In this document: in pieces, positions 43,919 to 51,780 of the stretch
How positions within the stretch are numbered: the stretch's first letter is position 1
Layout of the letters: each line of letters starts with the position of its first letter
NCBI RefSeq assembly: GCF_008801715.1
Contig: NZ_VZPG01000002.1
Span: 372,001 to 436,000 of the forward strand
Direction of reading: 5' to 3'
DNA from: Pseudochrobactrum saccharolyticum
GTDB taxonomy: Bacteria; Pseudomonadota; Alphaproteobacteria; Rhizobiales; Rhizobiaceae
DNA length: 64,000 bases
Program-made: the position numbers and the translations under genes
Notes under the pieces: model-generated
Databases searched by the model: none
Told to the model about the DNA's origin: nothing
Seen by the model: only the letters and a program-made list of their open reading frames with translations

Positions 43919-44863
43919 TTATTGAACAGCCTTGCCATAAAGGCCTTCTGCCAGATCACGCGCGGCTTCAGCAGCGCGCGGCCCAAAGCCGAGCAGATAG
44001 AGCCCGTCCATGGCCAGAATAGCTTTATTACGACCTGCCGGTGTAGCAGCCAGTGCCGGATTGGCAAGCAGATCGGAATAATCATTCGACGCTTTGTCCG
44101 GACCGGTATTCATCAGCAGGATCATGTCCGGAGCAGCTTTATCAAGCGCTTCATCGGTCAGCTGTTTGTAGCCCTGAAATTCGTCAATCGCGTTGATGCC
44201 GCCGGCCATCTTAATCATGCCGTCAGCCGCAGTCTCCCGCCCTGATGCCATGAGACGTCCGCCCTGACGGGACAGAATAAACAGGACACGCTTTTTCTCA
44301 GTGATTTTGCTGGTGGCGGCCTCAACAGCCTTCAGATCAGTGCGGACTTTTTCCGCCAGAGCCGCGGCTTTATCCTGAGCCCCTAATGCCTGTCCCACAG
44401 CATTGATTTTATTGGTAATACCTTCAGCGGTATATTGATCCTGCACAATAATCATCGGCACAGAAGCGCGTTTCAGCACATCCATAGTTTCTGCAGGGCC
44501 GCTGCCTTCAATCACCAGCATGGCAGTCGGTGCAACAGACAAAATACCTTCCGATGAAAGCTGGCGCATATAGCCGATATCAGGGAGCTTTTTGACTGTT
44601 TCCGGATAAATACTGGTACGGTCGCGGGCAATAAGCTTGTCTTCAAGACCCAGCGCATAGATGATTTCTGTCAGCGCGCCGCCAACACTCACCAGTCGTG
44701 TTGTATCCGTAAAGGTTTTGACCTCTTCTGCCTGTACAGGTGAGATCATACCGGCGACCGGCAAAACGCCTGTGGTGGCAGAAAGCAGACCGGCAGCAAA
44801 AGCTGCAACCAAACGATAAGACCTGATCCGGGATGAAAAAAGAGTGCTGCGGGCAAAAGACAT
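43919..44863 (-). CDS. hmuT: Periplasmic heme-binding protein
   Basis: A 314-residue binding protein of the class III (helical-backbone) type with a signal peptide ending near P-V-Q-A (about residue 45). The mature part opens TRLVSVGGALTEIIYALGLEDKLIARD and contains DIGYMRQLSSEGILSV, the usual HmuT/BhuT pattern. It delivers heme from the outer-membrane receptor to HmuUV. It lies between hmuS and hmuU on the same strand with hairpins in both gaps. Confidence 0.92.
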   Translation of the reverse strand: MSFARSTLFSSRIRSYRLVAAFAAGLLSATTGVLPVAGMISPVQAEEVKTFTDTTRLVSVGGALTEIIYALGLEDKLIARDRTSIYPETVKKLPDIGYMRQLSSEGILSVAPTAMLVIEGSGPAETMDVLKRASVPMIIVQDQYTAEGITNKINAVGQALGAQDKAAALAEKVRTDLKAVEAATSKITEKKRVLFILSRQGGRLMASGRETAADGMIKMAGGINAIDEFQGYKQLTDEALDKAAPDMILLMNTGPDKASNDYSDLLANPALAATPAGRNKAILAMDGLYLLGFGPRAAEAARDLAEGLYGKAVQ

Positions 44864-44960
44864 TGGTCAATCCGAGACTGTTCCGGCCAAAGACAACTAT
44901 CCTGACCGTCATTGATGATATTCACCGCCAAGGGAGACAGCGGGCAATTTTAAAAGTGAA

Positions 44961-44992
44961 CCATGCAGAGCGGCATAAACCGCCCTGCATGG
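44961..44992 (-). terminator. Intercistronic hairpin between hmuS and hmuT
   Basis: CCATGCAG/CTGCATGG (8 base pairs) plus GCGG/CCGC (4 base pairs) with one mismatch between them and a 6-base loop. On the minus strand it is followed by TTCACTTTT. It may act as an attenuator within the hmu operon. Confidence 0.5.
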
Positions 44993-45004
44993 CTTTCAGA
45001 GTTT

Positions 45005-46075
45005 TCAGGCTGCTGCGGAGCGAGCCAGACGCGGCAGCGCTTCAACCAGTTCACGCCAGTCTGTACGCTCTGCTTCACCTTCGTGACGCTCGCCAAAGAA
45101 CTGGGCAATCATTTCGCCCTGCTCGTCATAGGCTTCCAGCGATGTTACATGGCCGTCTTTGGTAGGCTTACGGACAGCCCAAACGGCATGAACATGATCG
45201 GTGCGGAAATGCATGTGGAAAGTCGGATCCATAACATTGAGCCATGGGCCCATCATTTTGATCTCTTTAACCGGACCGGTATGGATCTGAATGCAGCCGT
45301 TATTGCCGACAAAAACCATGATCGGCTGGCCGGTTTCAGAAACCGTATTCATCATGCTTTCAACCGTACCGGCTTCCAGTTCCCAGGCGAATTCTTCACC
45401 GGCAAGCTCAACAGCCTGTTTGCGGCTGACAGCGTAATCACGCAGGATCATCACGAACTGATGTACGTCAGTCATGTTTGTCCAGCGCTCACGGAAGCCG
45501 TTTACATCAACTGTATCAATGTCTGTCGGCTCTTTTTGCGTTGCAGCTTTGGTTTCAACTGTCTGGCTCTGATCGTCCGAGCGCAGCTGAGCAACCAGTG
45601 CTTCATAGGCGGCCAGATCAGATGCATCGCGCAGATGAATTTTGTGAACCGCATCACCCGCCTTGTTGAAGAACTGCAGTGAGCGGCGGATATTATTTTC
45701 GCTGTCAGTTTTCTCTACAGCAAAACCATAGGCCCAGGCTTTTGGGAAAATACGCAGATCGATCTGCTTGCCGAGCACGAGAGACGCATGCGGTCCGACG
45801 GATACTTTTTCATAAGGTCCGATTTTTTCGTGCACAACGCTTTCATTGCGGGTCAGCGCCATAACTTCGCCGAGTGTGGTTGCGCCGTTCAGAATTGCAG
45901 CAATGTCCACATTCAGGCGAATAGCAGATGTGCCGACATGGGCAGCAACATAATCAGCCTCGGTAATACCATGAGCCTGAGCAAAGTCCCTCTCACGGGA
46001 TTTCGGATTTTCACTGCGCAGACGCAGGATATCTTGCGGTGTCAGGGACTGAGAATGTGTTTGCGTTGCAGTCAT
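45005..46075 (-). CDS. hmuS: Hemin-degrading/heme-trafficking factor HmuS
   Basis: A 356-residue cytoplasmic protein with the duplicated HmuS/ChuS/ShuS fold. The halves are about 20-180 and 200-345; the second contains RDYAVSRKQAVELAGE, QIHTGPVKEIKMMGPW and VWAVRKPTKDGHVTSLEAYD. Homologues bind heme and either degrade it or pass it on. It is the first gene of the hmuSTUV operon and diverges from the heme receptor gene. Two RirA-like boxes in the 443-base gap fit iron-responsive control of both. Confidence 0.93.
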   Translation of the reverse strand: MTATQTHSQSLTPQDILRLRSENPKSRERDFAQAHGITEADYVAAHVGTSAIRLNVDIAAILNGATTLGEVMALTRNESVVHEKIGPYEKVSVGPHASLVLGKQIDLRIFPKAWAYGFAVEKTDSENNIRRSLQFFNKAGDAVHKIHLRDASDLAAYEALVAQLRSDDQSQTVETKAATQKEPTDIDTVDVNGFRERWTNMTDVHQFVMILRDYAVSRKQAVELAGEEFAWELEAGTVESMMNTVSETGQPIMVFVGNNGCIQIHTGPVKEIKMMGPWLNVMDPTFHMHFRTDHVHAVWAVRKPTKDGHVTSLEAYDEQGEMIAQFFGERHEGEAERTDWRELVEALPRLARSAAA

Positions 46076-46231
46076 TATTATACGCCTGTACCGACCACAT
46101 CCGCCGGATGCAGTCTATTAGTGTCATCGTCAAATCCGGCTTTTCAACAAAACTGCCGGATCAGTTTATCGGCGCCTTCTGGCCCCCGTTGCATCAATGC
46201 AACCATCCTGTTTATTTTCAGGAAGTTTTCT

Positions 46232-46246
46232 TGACACAAAATATCA
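46232..46246. promoter_or_regulatory. Putative RirA operator (IRO box) 1
   Basis: TGACACAAAATATCA matches the TGA-N9-TCA IRO consensus exactly. It lies in the divergent hmuS/heme-receptor gap, 157 bases before the hmuS start. Confidence 0.5.
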
Positions 46247-46269
46247 TATTAATTATTGGAAGCAATAGT

Positions 46270-46284
46270 GGACTTTAAGAGTCA
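46270..46284. promoter_or_regulatory. Putative RirA operator (IRO box) 2
   Basis: GGACTTTAAGAGTCA matches TGA-N9-TCA with one mismatch and contains the inner palindrome GACT-N5-AGTC. It is 38 bases from box 1 and 235 bases before the receptor start. Confidence 0.45.
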
Positions 46285-46518
46285 TATTAAAAATCATGTG
46301 ATTGTCCATAAACTTGTGTGGAAAAACAGAGGATATCTGGCCTCCGCATAGTACAGAATTGAACCTGCACCAGCCGGATCAGGGAACTCGCAGATCAGTA
46401 CGGAAAAGCTGCTGATTGTTGCTGAGAACATTTTTCCGGTGCAAGCGCCAAGGTTCCGAACGCAATTTTTATGCCTTGCTTGCCCCGCCAATAAGCGGCA
46501 ACGATGCGGAGACTTTCA

Positions 46519-48636
46519 ATGCAGCAGCCTTCCAACCTTTCCAGATATCTCAAAATCGGTCTCGGCAGCACGGCTATCAGCCTTGTGGTTATGGCTGGCG
46601 CAGCCAATGCCCAGCAGGCACAGGCTCAGACTGCAAAACCGGCTGCGGAAAACGCATCCGGTGATGTGCAGCTCAACACAATCAATGTTAAAACCGTTAA
46701 TCCTCAGGATATTACATCCCGTCCGGCACCGGTCAGCACAATCTCCAAAACAGAGATCAAGCTGAACGGCCGTGAAAAACTGGATACGGTTCTGCGTGAA
46801 ACTCCGGGTGTATTCACCCGTATTAACGGCTCCAATCCGGGTGTTGCGGTCAATATTCGCGGCTTTGAAGGCTCCGGCCGCGTGAATATGATGATCGACG
46901 GTGCGCCGCAGACTTTCCGCACCACGGCGCATGATGCTCAAGGTTACAGCTATATTGATCCGAATCTGCTGTCCTCCGTTGATATTACCCGCGGTGCAGT
47001 GACTACCGAAGGCGGCAGCGGTCTTGCCGGCAGCGTTAATTTCAAAACACTCGGCGTTGATGACGTATTGATGGAAGGCAAGGACAAAGGCGTTCTCGGC
47101 CGCGCATCATGGGGCAGCAACGGCGTCGGCTTCTCTGAAATGCTTGCCGGTGCGATGCGCGTTAATGAAGTGGGCATTGTTGCCGCTCTCAGCCGCCGCG
47201 ATTCCAATGATTATAAAAACGGTGACGGCATCACCCAGAATAAAACCGGTCAGGAGATGACTTCCGGCCTGTTCAAAACAGAATTCGGATTTGCCGAAGA
47301 TCACAAGCTGACACTTGGCGGCGTGATTTATAACAATAAATACGGCACTTCACAGACGAATTTCATGCCTGTGCCGCCGACAATTGACTATGATCTGCTG
47401 CTGCAGAACCGTACATTTACAGCCAATTACGTCTACAAGCCTGTCGATAATGATCTGATTGACCTTGCGATCAACGGTTATTTCAACAGCACAAAACTGA
47501 CTTATGTCGGTGGCAACAGCCCTACTCTGTCGAGCCTTGGCCGTGAAATCAAAAATGAATCCATCGGCTTCTCGGTCGCCAATACTTCCCGTTTCACAGT
47601 CAATGATCTGTATATCGACTGGAAATACGGCGTTGAATACAATCACGACAATACCGGCGGTGTGAAAGTCGGCGTTAATCCGGTTGATTCAAGCATGAAC
47701 CGCGGCGCAGCCTTTACTCAAGTCGAGTGGAATTACGACCGCCTTCAGGTTCTGACCGGTCTGCGTTATGACTTCTACAAGCTGGATGGTACAGCCGATA
47801 GCGGTATTCCGGGTTTTGAAGATAACGGCATGTATTCCGCCAATCAGTCCAAAGGCTTGTGGAGCCCTAAAGTTACACTCGCTTACAATGTAACTGACTG
47901 GCTCCAGCCATATGTGACTTATTCGCAGTCAATGCGCGCGCCAACATTGCAGGAAACAATGATCGGCGGCACGCATCCCGGCGGAACAGCATCCAGCTAT
48001 GTGCCAAACCCTTATCTCGCGCCTGAAGAACAGCGCGGCTGGGATATCGGTCTGAACATGAAGCATGATGATCTGATTACCGCAGGCGACACAATCCGTT
48101 TCAAAGCCAATTACTTTGATATGGATGTTAAAAATTATATCGCAGCGCAGCGTAATACGACTTTCAACAAGCTGCAGTTTGTTAACCTGCCGGGCACATC
48201 CCGTGTGAAAGGCTTTGAACTCGAAACACATTATAATTCCGATTATGTGTTCGGCAGCCTTTCCTACACCCATAACAAGTCCGACCTGCCGTCGCAGACA
48301 CCGGGTCTTGGTGCAAGCCAGTATCTGCCGGATGATGTTTTTGCGGCGACCCTCGGCGGATATTTCTTTGATAAGAAGCTCTCTGCCGGTGTGAAATATT
48401 CCTATGTTTCCAGCGGTCTGGTTGCTGCTGCAGATGCACGGGGCAATTTGCTGCCTCCGACAAAATCCGACTCTTATGATCTGGTAGACATTTTCGCGAC
48501 CTATAAATTCAACGAAAATGTTGATCTGTCCCTCAAAGTCACCAACCTGTTTGATAAAACATACACACCGGCACTCAGCACATCGGGCTCCGGTCAGGGT
48601 CGTACATTCGTTGTCGCCACTCAGTTCCAGTTCTGA
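46519..48636 (+). CDS. bhuA: TonB-dependent heme receptor (BhuA/HmuR type)
   Basis: A 705-residue outer-membrane receptor. A signal peptide (about 1-32, ending A-N-A-Q) is followed by the plug domain (about 55-165, with NIRGFEGSGRVNMMIDG) and a 22-strand barrel ending in the terminal aromatic VVATQFQF. The heme-receptor motifs are seen as MRAPTLQE (FRAP-like) and NPYLAPEE (NPNL-like). The length suits the Brucella BhuA and hemoglobin/heme receptor family. The ATG at 46519 has CGGAG upstream; an earlier ATG at 46504 is possible. It is transcribed divergently from hmuSTUV. Confidence 0.92.
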   Translation: MQQPSNLSRYLKIGLGSTAISLVVMAGAANAQQAQAQTAKPAAENASGDVQLNTINVKTVNPQDITSRPAPVSTISKTEIKLNGREKLDTVLRETPGVFTRINGSNPGVAVNIRGFEGSGRVNMMIDGAPQTFRTTAHDAQGYSYIDPNLLSSVDITRGAVTTEGGSGLAGSVNFKTLGVDDVLMEGKDKGVLGRASWGSNGVGFSEMLAGAMRVNEVGIVAALSRRDSNDYKNGDGITQNKTGQEMTSGLFKTEFGFAEDHKLTLGGVIYNNKYGTSQTNFMPVPPTIDYDLLLQNRTFTANYVYKPVDNDLIDLAINGYFNSTKLTYVGGNSPTLSSLGREIKNESIGFSVANTSRFTVNDLYIDWKYGVEYNHDNTGGVKVGVNPVDSSMNRGAAFTQVEWNYDRLQVLTGLRYDFYKLDGTADSGIPGFEDNGMYSANQSKGLWSPKVTLAYNVTDWLQPYVTYSQSMRAPTLQETMIGGTHPGGTASSYVPNPYLAPEEQRGWDIGLNMKHDDLITAGDTIRFKANYFDMDVKNYIAAQRNTTFNKLQFVNLPGTSRVKGFELETHYNSDYVFGSLSYTHNKSDLPSQTPGLGASQYLPDDVFAATLGGYFFDKKLSAGVKYSYVSSGLVAAADARGNLLPPTKSDSYDLVDIFATYKFNENVDLSLKVTNLFDKTYTPALSTSGSGQGRTFVVATQFQF

Positions 48637-48661
48637 GTTGAGCCGGACATAGAAGATGATG

Positions 48662-48692
48662 CAGCGCGCCCTTCGGGGCGCGTTGTTTTTTC
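48662..48692 (+). terminator. Terminator of the heme receptor gene
   Basis: A 10-base-pair GC-rich stem (CAGCGCGCCC with GGGCGCGTTG) closed by a stable TTCG tetraloop and followed by T6. Confidence 0.92.
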
Positions 48693-48824
48693 AAAATCCT
48701 GTTGAAATTCCGTTTTTATACGCAGTGTGACAACACGCCACAGCGGTATGATTTTACCGTAAATTCTCCGTTCTGCCGTTTTTCCGTACCGAATAGTTCA
48801 ATTAATATGGGTATTTAACTCAGG

Positions 48825-48841
48825 TTTAAAATCATTCTAAA
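48825..48841. promoter_or_regulatory. Putative Irr box (ICE motif) 1 upstream of bfd-bfr
   Basis: TTTAAAATCATTCTAAA matches the TTTAGAA-N3-TTCTAAA consensus at 13 of 14 positions. Together with box 2 it forms a larger inverted repeat, CATTCTAAA-N9-TTTAGAATG (48833-48859). Confidence 0.65.
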
Positions 48842-48850
48842 TTGTTGATT

Positions 48851-48867
48851 TTTAGAATGGTTTTAAT
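48851..48867. promoter_or_regulatory. Putative Irr box (ICE motif) 2 upstream of bfd-bfr
   Basis: TTTAGAATGGTTTTAAT matches the Irr consensus at 12 of 14 positions, 26 bases from box 1 centre to centre. A possible -35 element TTGACA lies just downstream at 48877-48882, so Irr bound here could affect promoter access. Confidence 0.6.
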
Positions 48868-48965
48868 CTGCACAATTTGACAAGCCTGCCGCTGTGAAGC
48901 ATTAGAAAATCAAACAGTTACAGTGCAACTTTAAATGTTTGGCCTTGACCCATTCATTTGGAGGA

Positions 48966-49133
48966 ATGATGAATCAGTATAATTTTATGAATGCAGCCAT
49001 GGTTGCTTTCTTTTTCAGCGACCATGATGAAAATCAGAACATGATTTCTTCAGGTCATTTGCATATTTCAAATTCATTTTCCGTATTTTCCGGCTTAAAC
49101 ACCGCTTTTTCTATGCATGGTGCAGCATGCTAG
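48966..49133 (+). CDS. Small upstream ORF coupled to bfd
   Basis: A 55-residue reading frame (ATG 48966 or 48969) preceded by a strong GGAGG ribosome-binding site. It contains NAAMVAFFFSDHDENQNM and three His residues and ends A-A-C. Its TAG stop at 49131-49133 overlaps the bfd ATG at 49127, as in translationally coupled genes, and bfd has no good ribosome-binding site of its own. It lies behind Irr-type boxes. I do not recognise the family; it may be a leader peptide or a small protein. Confidence 0.5.
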   Translation: MMNQYNFMNAAMVAFFFSDHDENQNMISSGHLHISNSFSVFSGLNTAFSMHGAAC

Positions 49134-49438
49134 TCTGCCATTGCAATGTAATTACTGCCAAAGAGATCGAAAATACTATCATCCAGATGCTGGATGAAGA
49201 TTGCTGGCAATTGATTGTTCCTGCCAAGGTCTACCATGCTATGAAGAAGCGTGGCCGGTGCTGCGGCTGCTTCCCAAATGTTGTTGAAACGATCATAAGA
49301 GTGACTGAAGAATATCATCTTCGGCGCGAGCACAATGATTCTGAGTTCATTGTCTATATTGATCGCGTTCGTGCGTTACGTGAACAATTCGGGAGCAAAT
49401 GGAATGAAGGGCGACAAAAAGGTCATCGAGCGGCTTAA
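49127..49438 (+). CDS. bfd: Bacterioferritin-associated ferredoxin
   Basis: A 103-residue protein of the Bfd [2Fe-2S] family, which reduces iron in bacterioferritin to release it. Cysteines at 4, 6, 45 and 48 (C-x-C ... C-C-G-C) supply the cluster; Cys46 is extra. Classical Bfd proteins are about 65 residues, and this one carries a C-terminal tail of about 40 charged residues. Its 3' end overlaps the bfr start by 35 bases, which indicates tight coupling with its partner gene. Confidence 0.88.
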   Translation: MLVCHCNVITAKEIENTIIQMLDEDCWQLIVPAKVYHAMKKRGRCCGCFPNVVETIIRVTEEYHLRREHNDSEFIVYIDRVRALREQFGSKWNEGRQKGHRAA

Positions 49439-49889
49439 CGAGGCACTTTTCCTCGAACTCGGCGCAGTAAACCAATATTGGCTGCACTACCGCCTCCTGT
49501 CTGACTGGGGTTATACCCGTCTGGCGAAAAAGGAACGCGAAGAGTCGATTGAAGAAATGCAGCATGCAGACCGCCTCATCGACCGCATCATTTTCCTCGA
49601 AGGCCATCCGAACCTGCAGACTGTTGCGCCGCTGCGTATCGGTCAGACTGTAAAAGAAGTTCTGGAAGCTGATCTGGCCGGTGAATATGACGCCCGCGCC
49701 TCTTACAAGAAATCCCGCGAAATCTGCGATGAAGCCGGTGACTATGTCAGCCGTCAGCTTTTCGACGAATTGCTGAAAGATGAGGAAGGCCATATCGACT
49801 TCCTCGAAACCCAGCTCGAACTGCTCGGCAAAATCGGCGAAGAACGCTACGGTATGCTCAATGCTGCACCGGCAGATGCAGCTGAATAA
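49404..49889 (+). CDS. bfr: Bacterioferritin
   Basis: A 161-residue heme-containing ferritin that stores iron as a 24-mer. All ferroxidase ligands are present: Glu18, Glu51, His54, Glu94, Glu127 and His130. The heme-binding Met52 is also present, so it is a true bacterioferritin. The ATG at 49404 has GGGAGC 7 bases upstream and lies inside bfd. A terminator follows at 49913. Irr repression under low iron is known for rhizobial and Brucella bfr and fits the two ICE motifs upstream. Confidence 0.95.
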   Translation: MKGDKKVIERLNEALFLELGAVNQYWLHYRLLSDWGYTRLAKKEREESIEEMQHADRLIDRIIFLEGHPNLQTVAPLRIGQTVKEVLEADLAGEYDARASYKKSREICDEAGDYVSRQLFDELLKDEEGHIDFLETQLELLGKIGEERYGMLNAAPADAAE

Positions 49890-49912
49890 AATCGTTATTG
49901 CGATTGCAATGA

Positions 49913-49941
49913 AAGGCTCCGCTCTGCGGGGCCTTTTTTAT
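49913..49941 (+). terminator. Terminator of the bfd-bfr operon
   Basis: AAGGCTCCGC and GCGGGGCCTT pair over 10 positions with one T-G pair and a 3-base loop, followed by T-rich sequence. Confidence 0.8.
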
Positions 49942-50054
49942 TGCCGGATACACGCCGTACCAATCTTACAAATCAAAAATTTGAAAAGCAGAATTGCAGT
50001 GTTTCTGCTTTGTATCTGCAATTTAATCCTCCTGTTATTTACAGGAGACTCTCT

Positions 50055-50519
50055 ATGGATTTTCGTATCACAGGGCTTTCACCGGGGCCGTTTCGCCACC
50101 TATTTGGCTTACCCGATCATGAACTGAAACAGCATCGTGCACTACGCGTATTTGCTGAAGACAGAGGTTATCCTGACCGTATTGAGATGTGTGAGGCTGA
50201 AATAGGTGAAAGCCTGCTGCTGCTCAACCATGTCTGTCAAAGCGCCGAAACACCCTATTATGCAACTCATGCGATTTATGTACGCGAGAATGCAGTGGCA
50301 GCCTATGACCGGATTAACGAGGTTCCCTCAGTCATGCGCACGCGGCTCCTGTCTTTGCGTGCCTATAATGCTACAGGCATGATTATAGGAGCTGAAGTTG
50401 TGCAGGGTACGGATATTGAAGCGGCAATTGAACGCCTCTTCAGCGATCAGAACGCCGCCTATATTCATGCGCATAATGCCGGACGCGGCTGTTATTCCGG
50501 TCGTATTGACCGCGCCTGA
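50055..50519 (+). CDS. DUF1203 family protein
   Basis: A 154-residue cytoplasmic protein matching the DUF1203 pattern: FRITGLSPGPFRHLFGLPD at the start, ESLLLLNHVCQSAETPYYATHAIYVRE in the middle and YNATGMIIGAEV later. The function of the family is unknown. The ATG at 50055 follows CAGGAG by 7 bases. It is monocistronic and shares a bidirectional terminator with the convergent BMP operon. Confidence 0.85.
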   Translation: MDFRITGLSPGPFRHLFGLPDHELKQHRALRVFAEDRGYPDRIEMCEAEIGESLLLLNHVCQSAETPYYATHAIYVRENAVAAYDRINEVPSVMRTRLLSLRAYNATGMIIGAEVVQGTDIEAAIERLFSDQNAAYIHAHNAGRGCYSGRIDRA

Positions 50520-50528
50520 ACCATATAA

Positions 50529-50556
50529 AAAAGGCTCCGCATTTGCGGAGCCTTTT
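50529..50556. terminator. Bidirectional terminator
   Basis: AAAAGGCTCCGC and GCGGAGCCTTTT form a 12-base-pair stem with a 4-base loop between the convergent DUF1203 gene and the BMP-type binding-protein gene. Confidence 0.88.
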
Positions 50557-50576
50557 CATTTCTTCATGCAAGCAGC

Positions 50577-51644
50577 TTATTGCGGCAGCTTGTCGTCAAT
50601 GCCCTGAACATAGAAGTTCATGCTGACGATTGCTTTATCATCGGCGGTTTCACCGGCTTTGAGCCATTCAGAACCATCCTGCTTTTTGAGCGGGCCGGTA
50701 AACGGCTTCAGCTCGCCGGAGGTCAGCTTCTTGATGGTTTCTTCAGCCATTGCTTTCACATCGTCAGGCATATTGGTCAGCGGTGCCATGGCAACCAGAC
50801 CGGTATTCATGCCGTTGAATGTATTCTGCGACTTCCATGTGCCATCGAGAACAGCCTTGGTGCGCTCGATATAATATGGCGACCAATGGTCGATTGTCGC
50901 TGTCAGCTGGGTTTCAGGGCCGAACTTGATCATATCCGAAGCCTGACCGAAGGCTTTGATACCGCGTTCTGCCGCAACCTGAATTGGTGCGGTGGAATCT
51001 GTATGCTGGGTGAGAATATCAACGCCCTGATCGATCAGCGCCTTGGCAGCATCTGCTTCTTTGCCCGGATCAAACCATGAGTTTGCCCAGATGATCTTGA
51101 TTTTGAAATCCGGATTAACGGACTGCGCGCCGATCATGAAGGAGTTGATAGCCTGCACAACTTCCGGCACCGGCACGGAACCGATGAAGCCAGCCATACC
51201 GTTTTTCGACAATTTGGCAGCGATCTGACCCTGCACATAACGGCCTTCATAGAAGCGCGCATTATAGGCAGATACGTTTTCTGCTGTCTTATAGCCGGTT
51301 GCATGTTCAAATTTCACATCAGGAAATTTTTTCGCAACTTTAATGGTCGGATCCATATAGCCGAAAGATGTCGTGAAAATCAGCTTATTGCCTGCACGGG
51401 CAAGACGTTCAATCGAACGCTCAGCATCCGCACCTTCCGGCACGCTTTCCAGATAGCTGGTTGTGATCTTATCACCCAGTTCTTTTTCCAGCTCTTTGCG
51501 GGCTTCGTCATGCTGATAGGTCCAGCCGAAATCACCCGGAGGGCCGATATAGATAAAGCCGACTTTCAGCTTTTCTTCAGCCATGGCTGTGCCAGCCATG
51601 GCAAGCGTTGCCGCAGTGGCAAGAATTGTTAGCGTTTTCTTCAT
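50577..51644 (-). CDS. BMP-family ABC substrate-binding protein (nucleoside/purine type)
   Basis: A 355-residue periplasmic protein with a signal peptide cleaved after A-M-A near residue 22; no lipobox Cys is seen. The mature domain has VGFIYIGPPGDFGWTYQHDEA and IFTTSFGYMDPTIKVAKKFPD, and later NSWFDPGKEADAAKALIDQGVD, all typical of the PnrA/Bmp fold. Such proteins bind nucleosides or purine-like compounds for the adjacent ABC transporter. It is the last gene of the operon, behind a region of small repeats with hairpins. Confidence 0.9.
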   Translation of the reverse strand: MKKTLTILATAATLAMAGTAMAEEKLKVGFIYIGPPGDFGWTYQHDEARKELEKELGDKITTSYLESVPEGADAERSIERLARAGNKLIFTTSFGYMDPTIKVAKKFPDVKFEHATGYKTAENVSAYNARFYEGRYVQGQIAAKLSKNGMAGFIGSVPVPEVVQAINSFMIGAQSVNPDFKIKIIWANSWFDPGKEADAAKALIDQGVDILTQHTDSTAPIQVAAERGIKAFGQASDMIKFGPETQLTATIDHWSPYYIERTKAVLDGTWKSQNTFNGMNTGLVAMAPLTNMPDDVKAMAEETIKKLTSGELKPFTGPLKKQDGSEWLKAGETADDKAIVSMNFYVQGIDDKLPQ

Positions 51645-51689
51645 TGTCCCCGTTCTCCTGTTAAGGTCCGTAATCAAAAAACTGTAAAA

Positions 51690-51780
51690 CGACTATGTAT
51701 CAGCGGTCTGGTACAAATAGGCCACCGGATCATTGATCCGGTACGAATAGGCTGCCGGATTATCTATCCGGCACAAATGG
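51690..51780 (-). repeat. Three degenerate tandem repeats with two hairpins
   Basis: A unit of about 30 bases (minus strand CC-W-ATTYGTRCCGGAT...) occurs about three times, starting within the last codons of the permease gene. Two units fold: CCGGATC/GATCCGG at 51725-51741 and CCGGAT/ATCCGG at 51755-51771. The array sits between the second permease gene and the binding-protein gene. Confidence 0.6.

Noticed and set aside
46504-46518. Five-codon longer start of the heme receptor
   Set aside because: The ATG at 46519 has a better spaced ribosome-binding site and gives a normal signal peptide.
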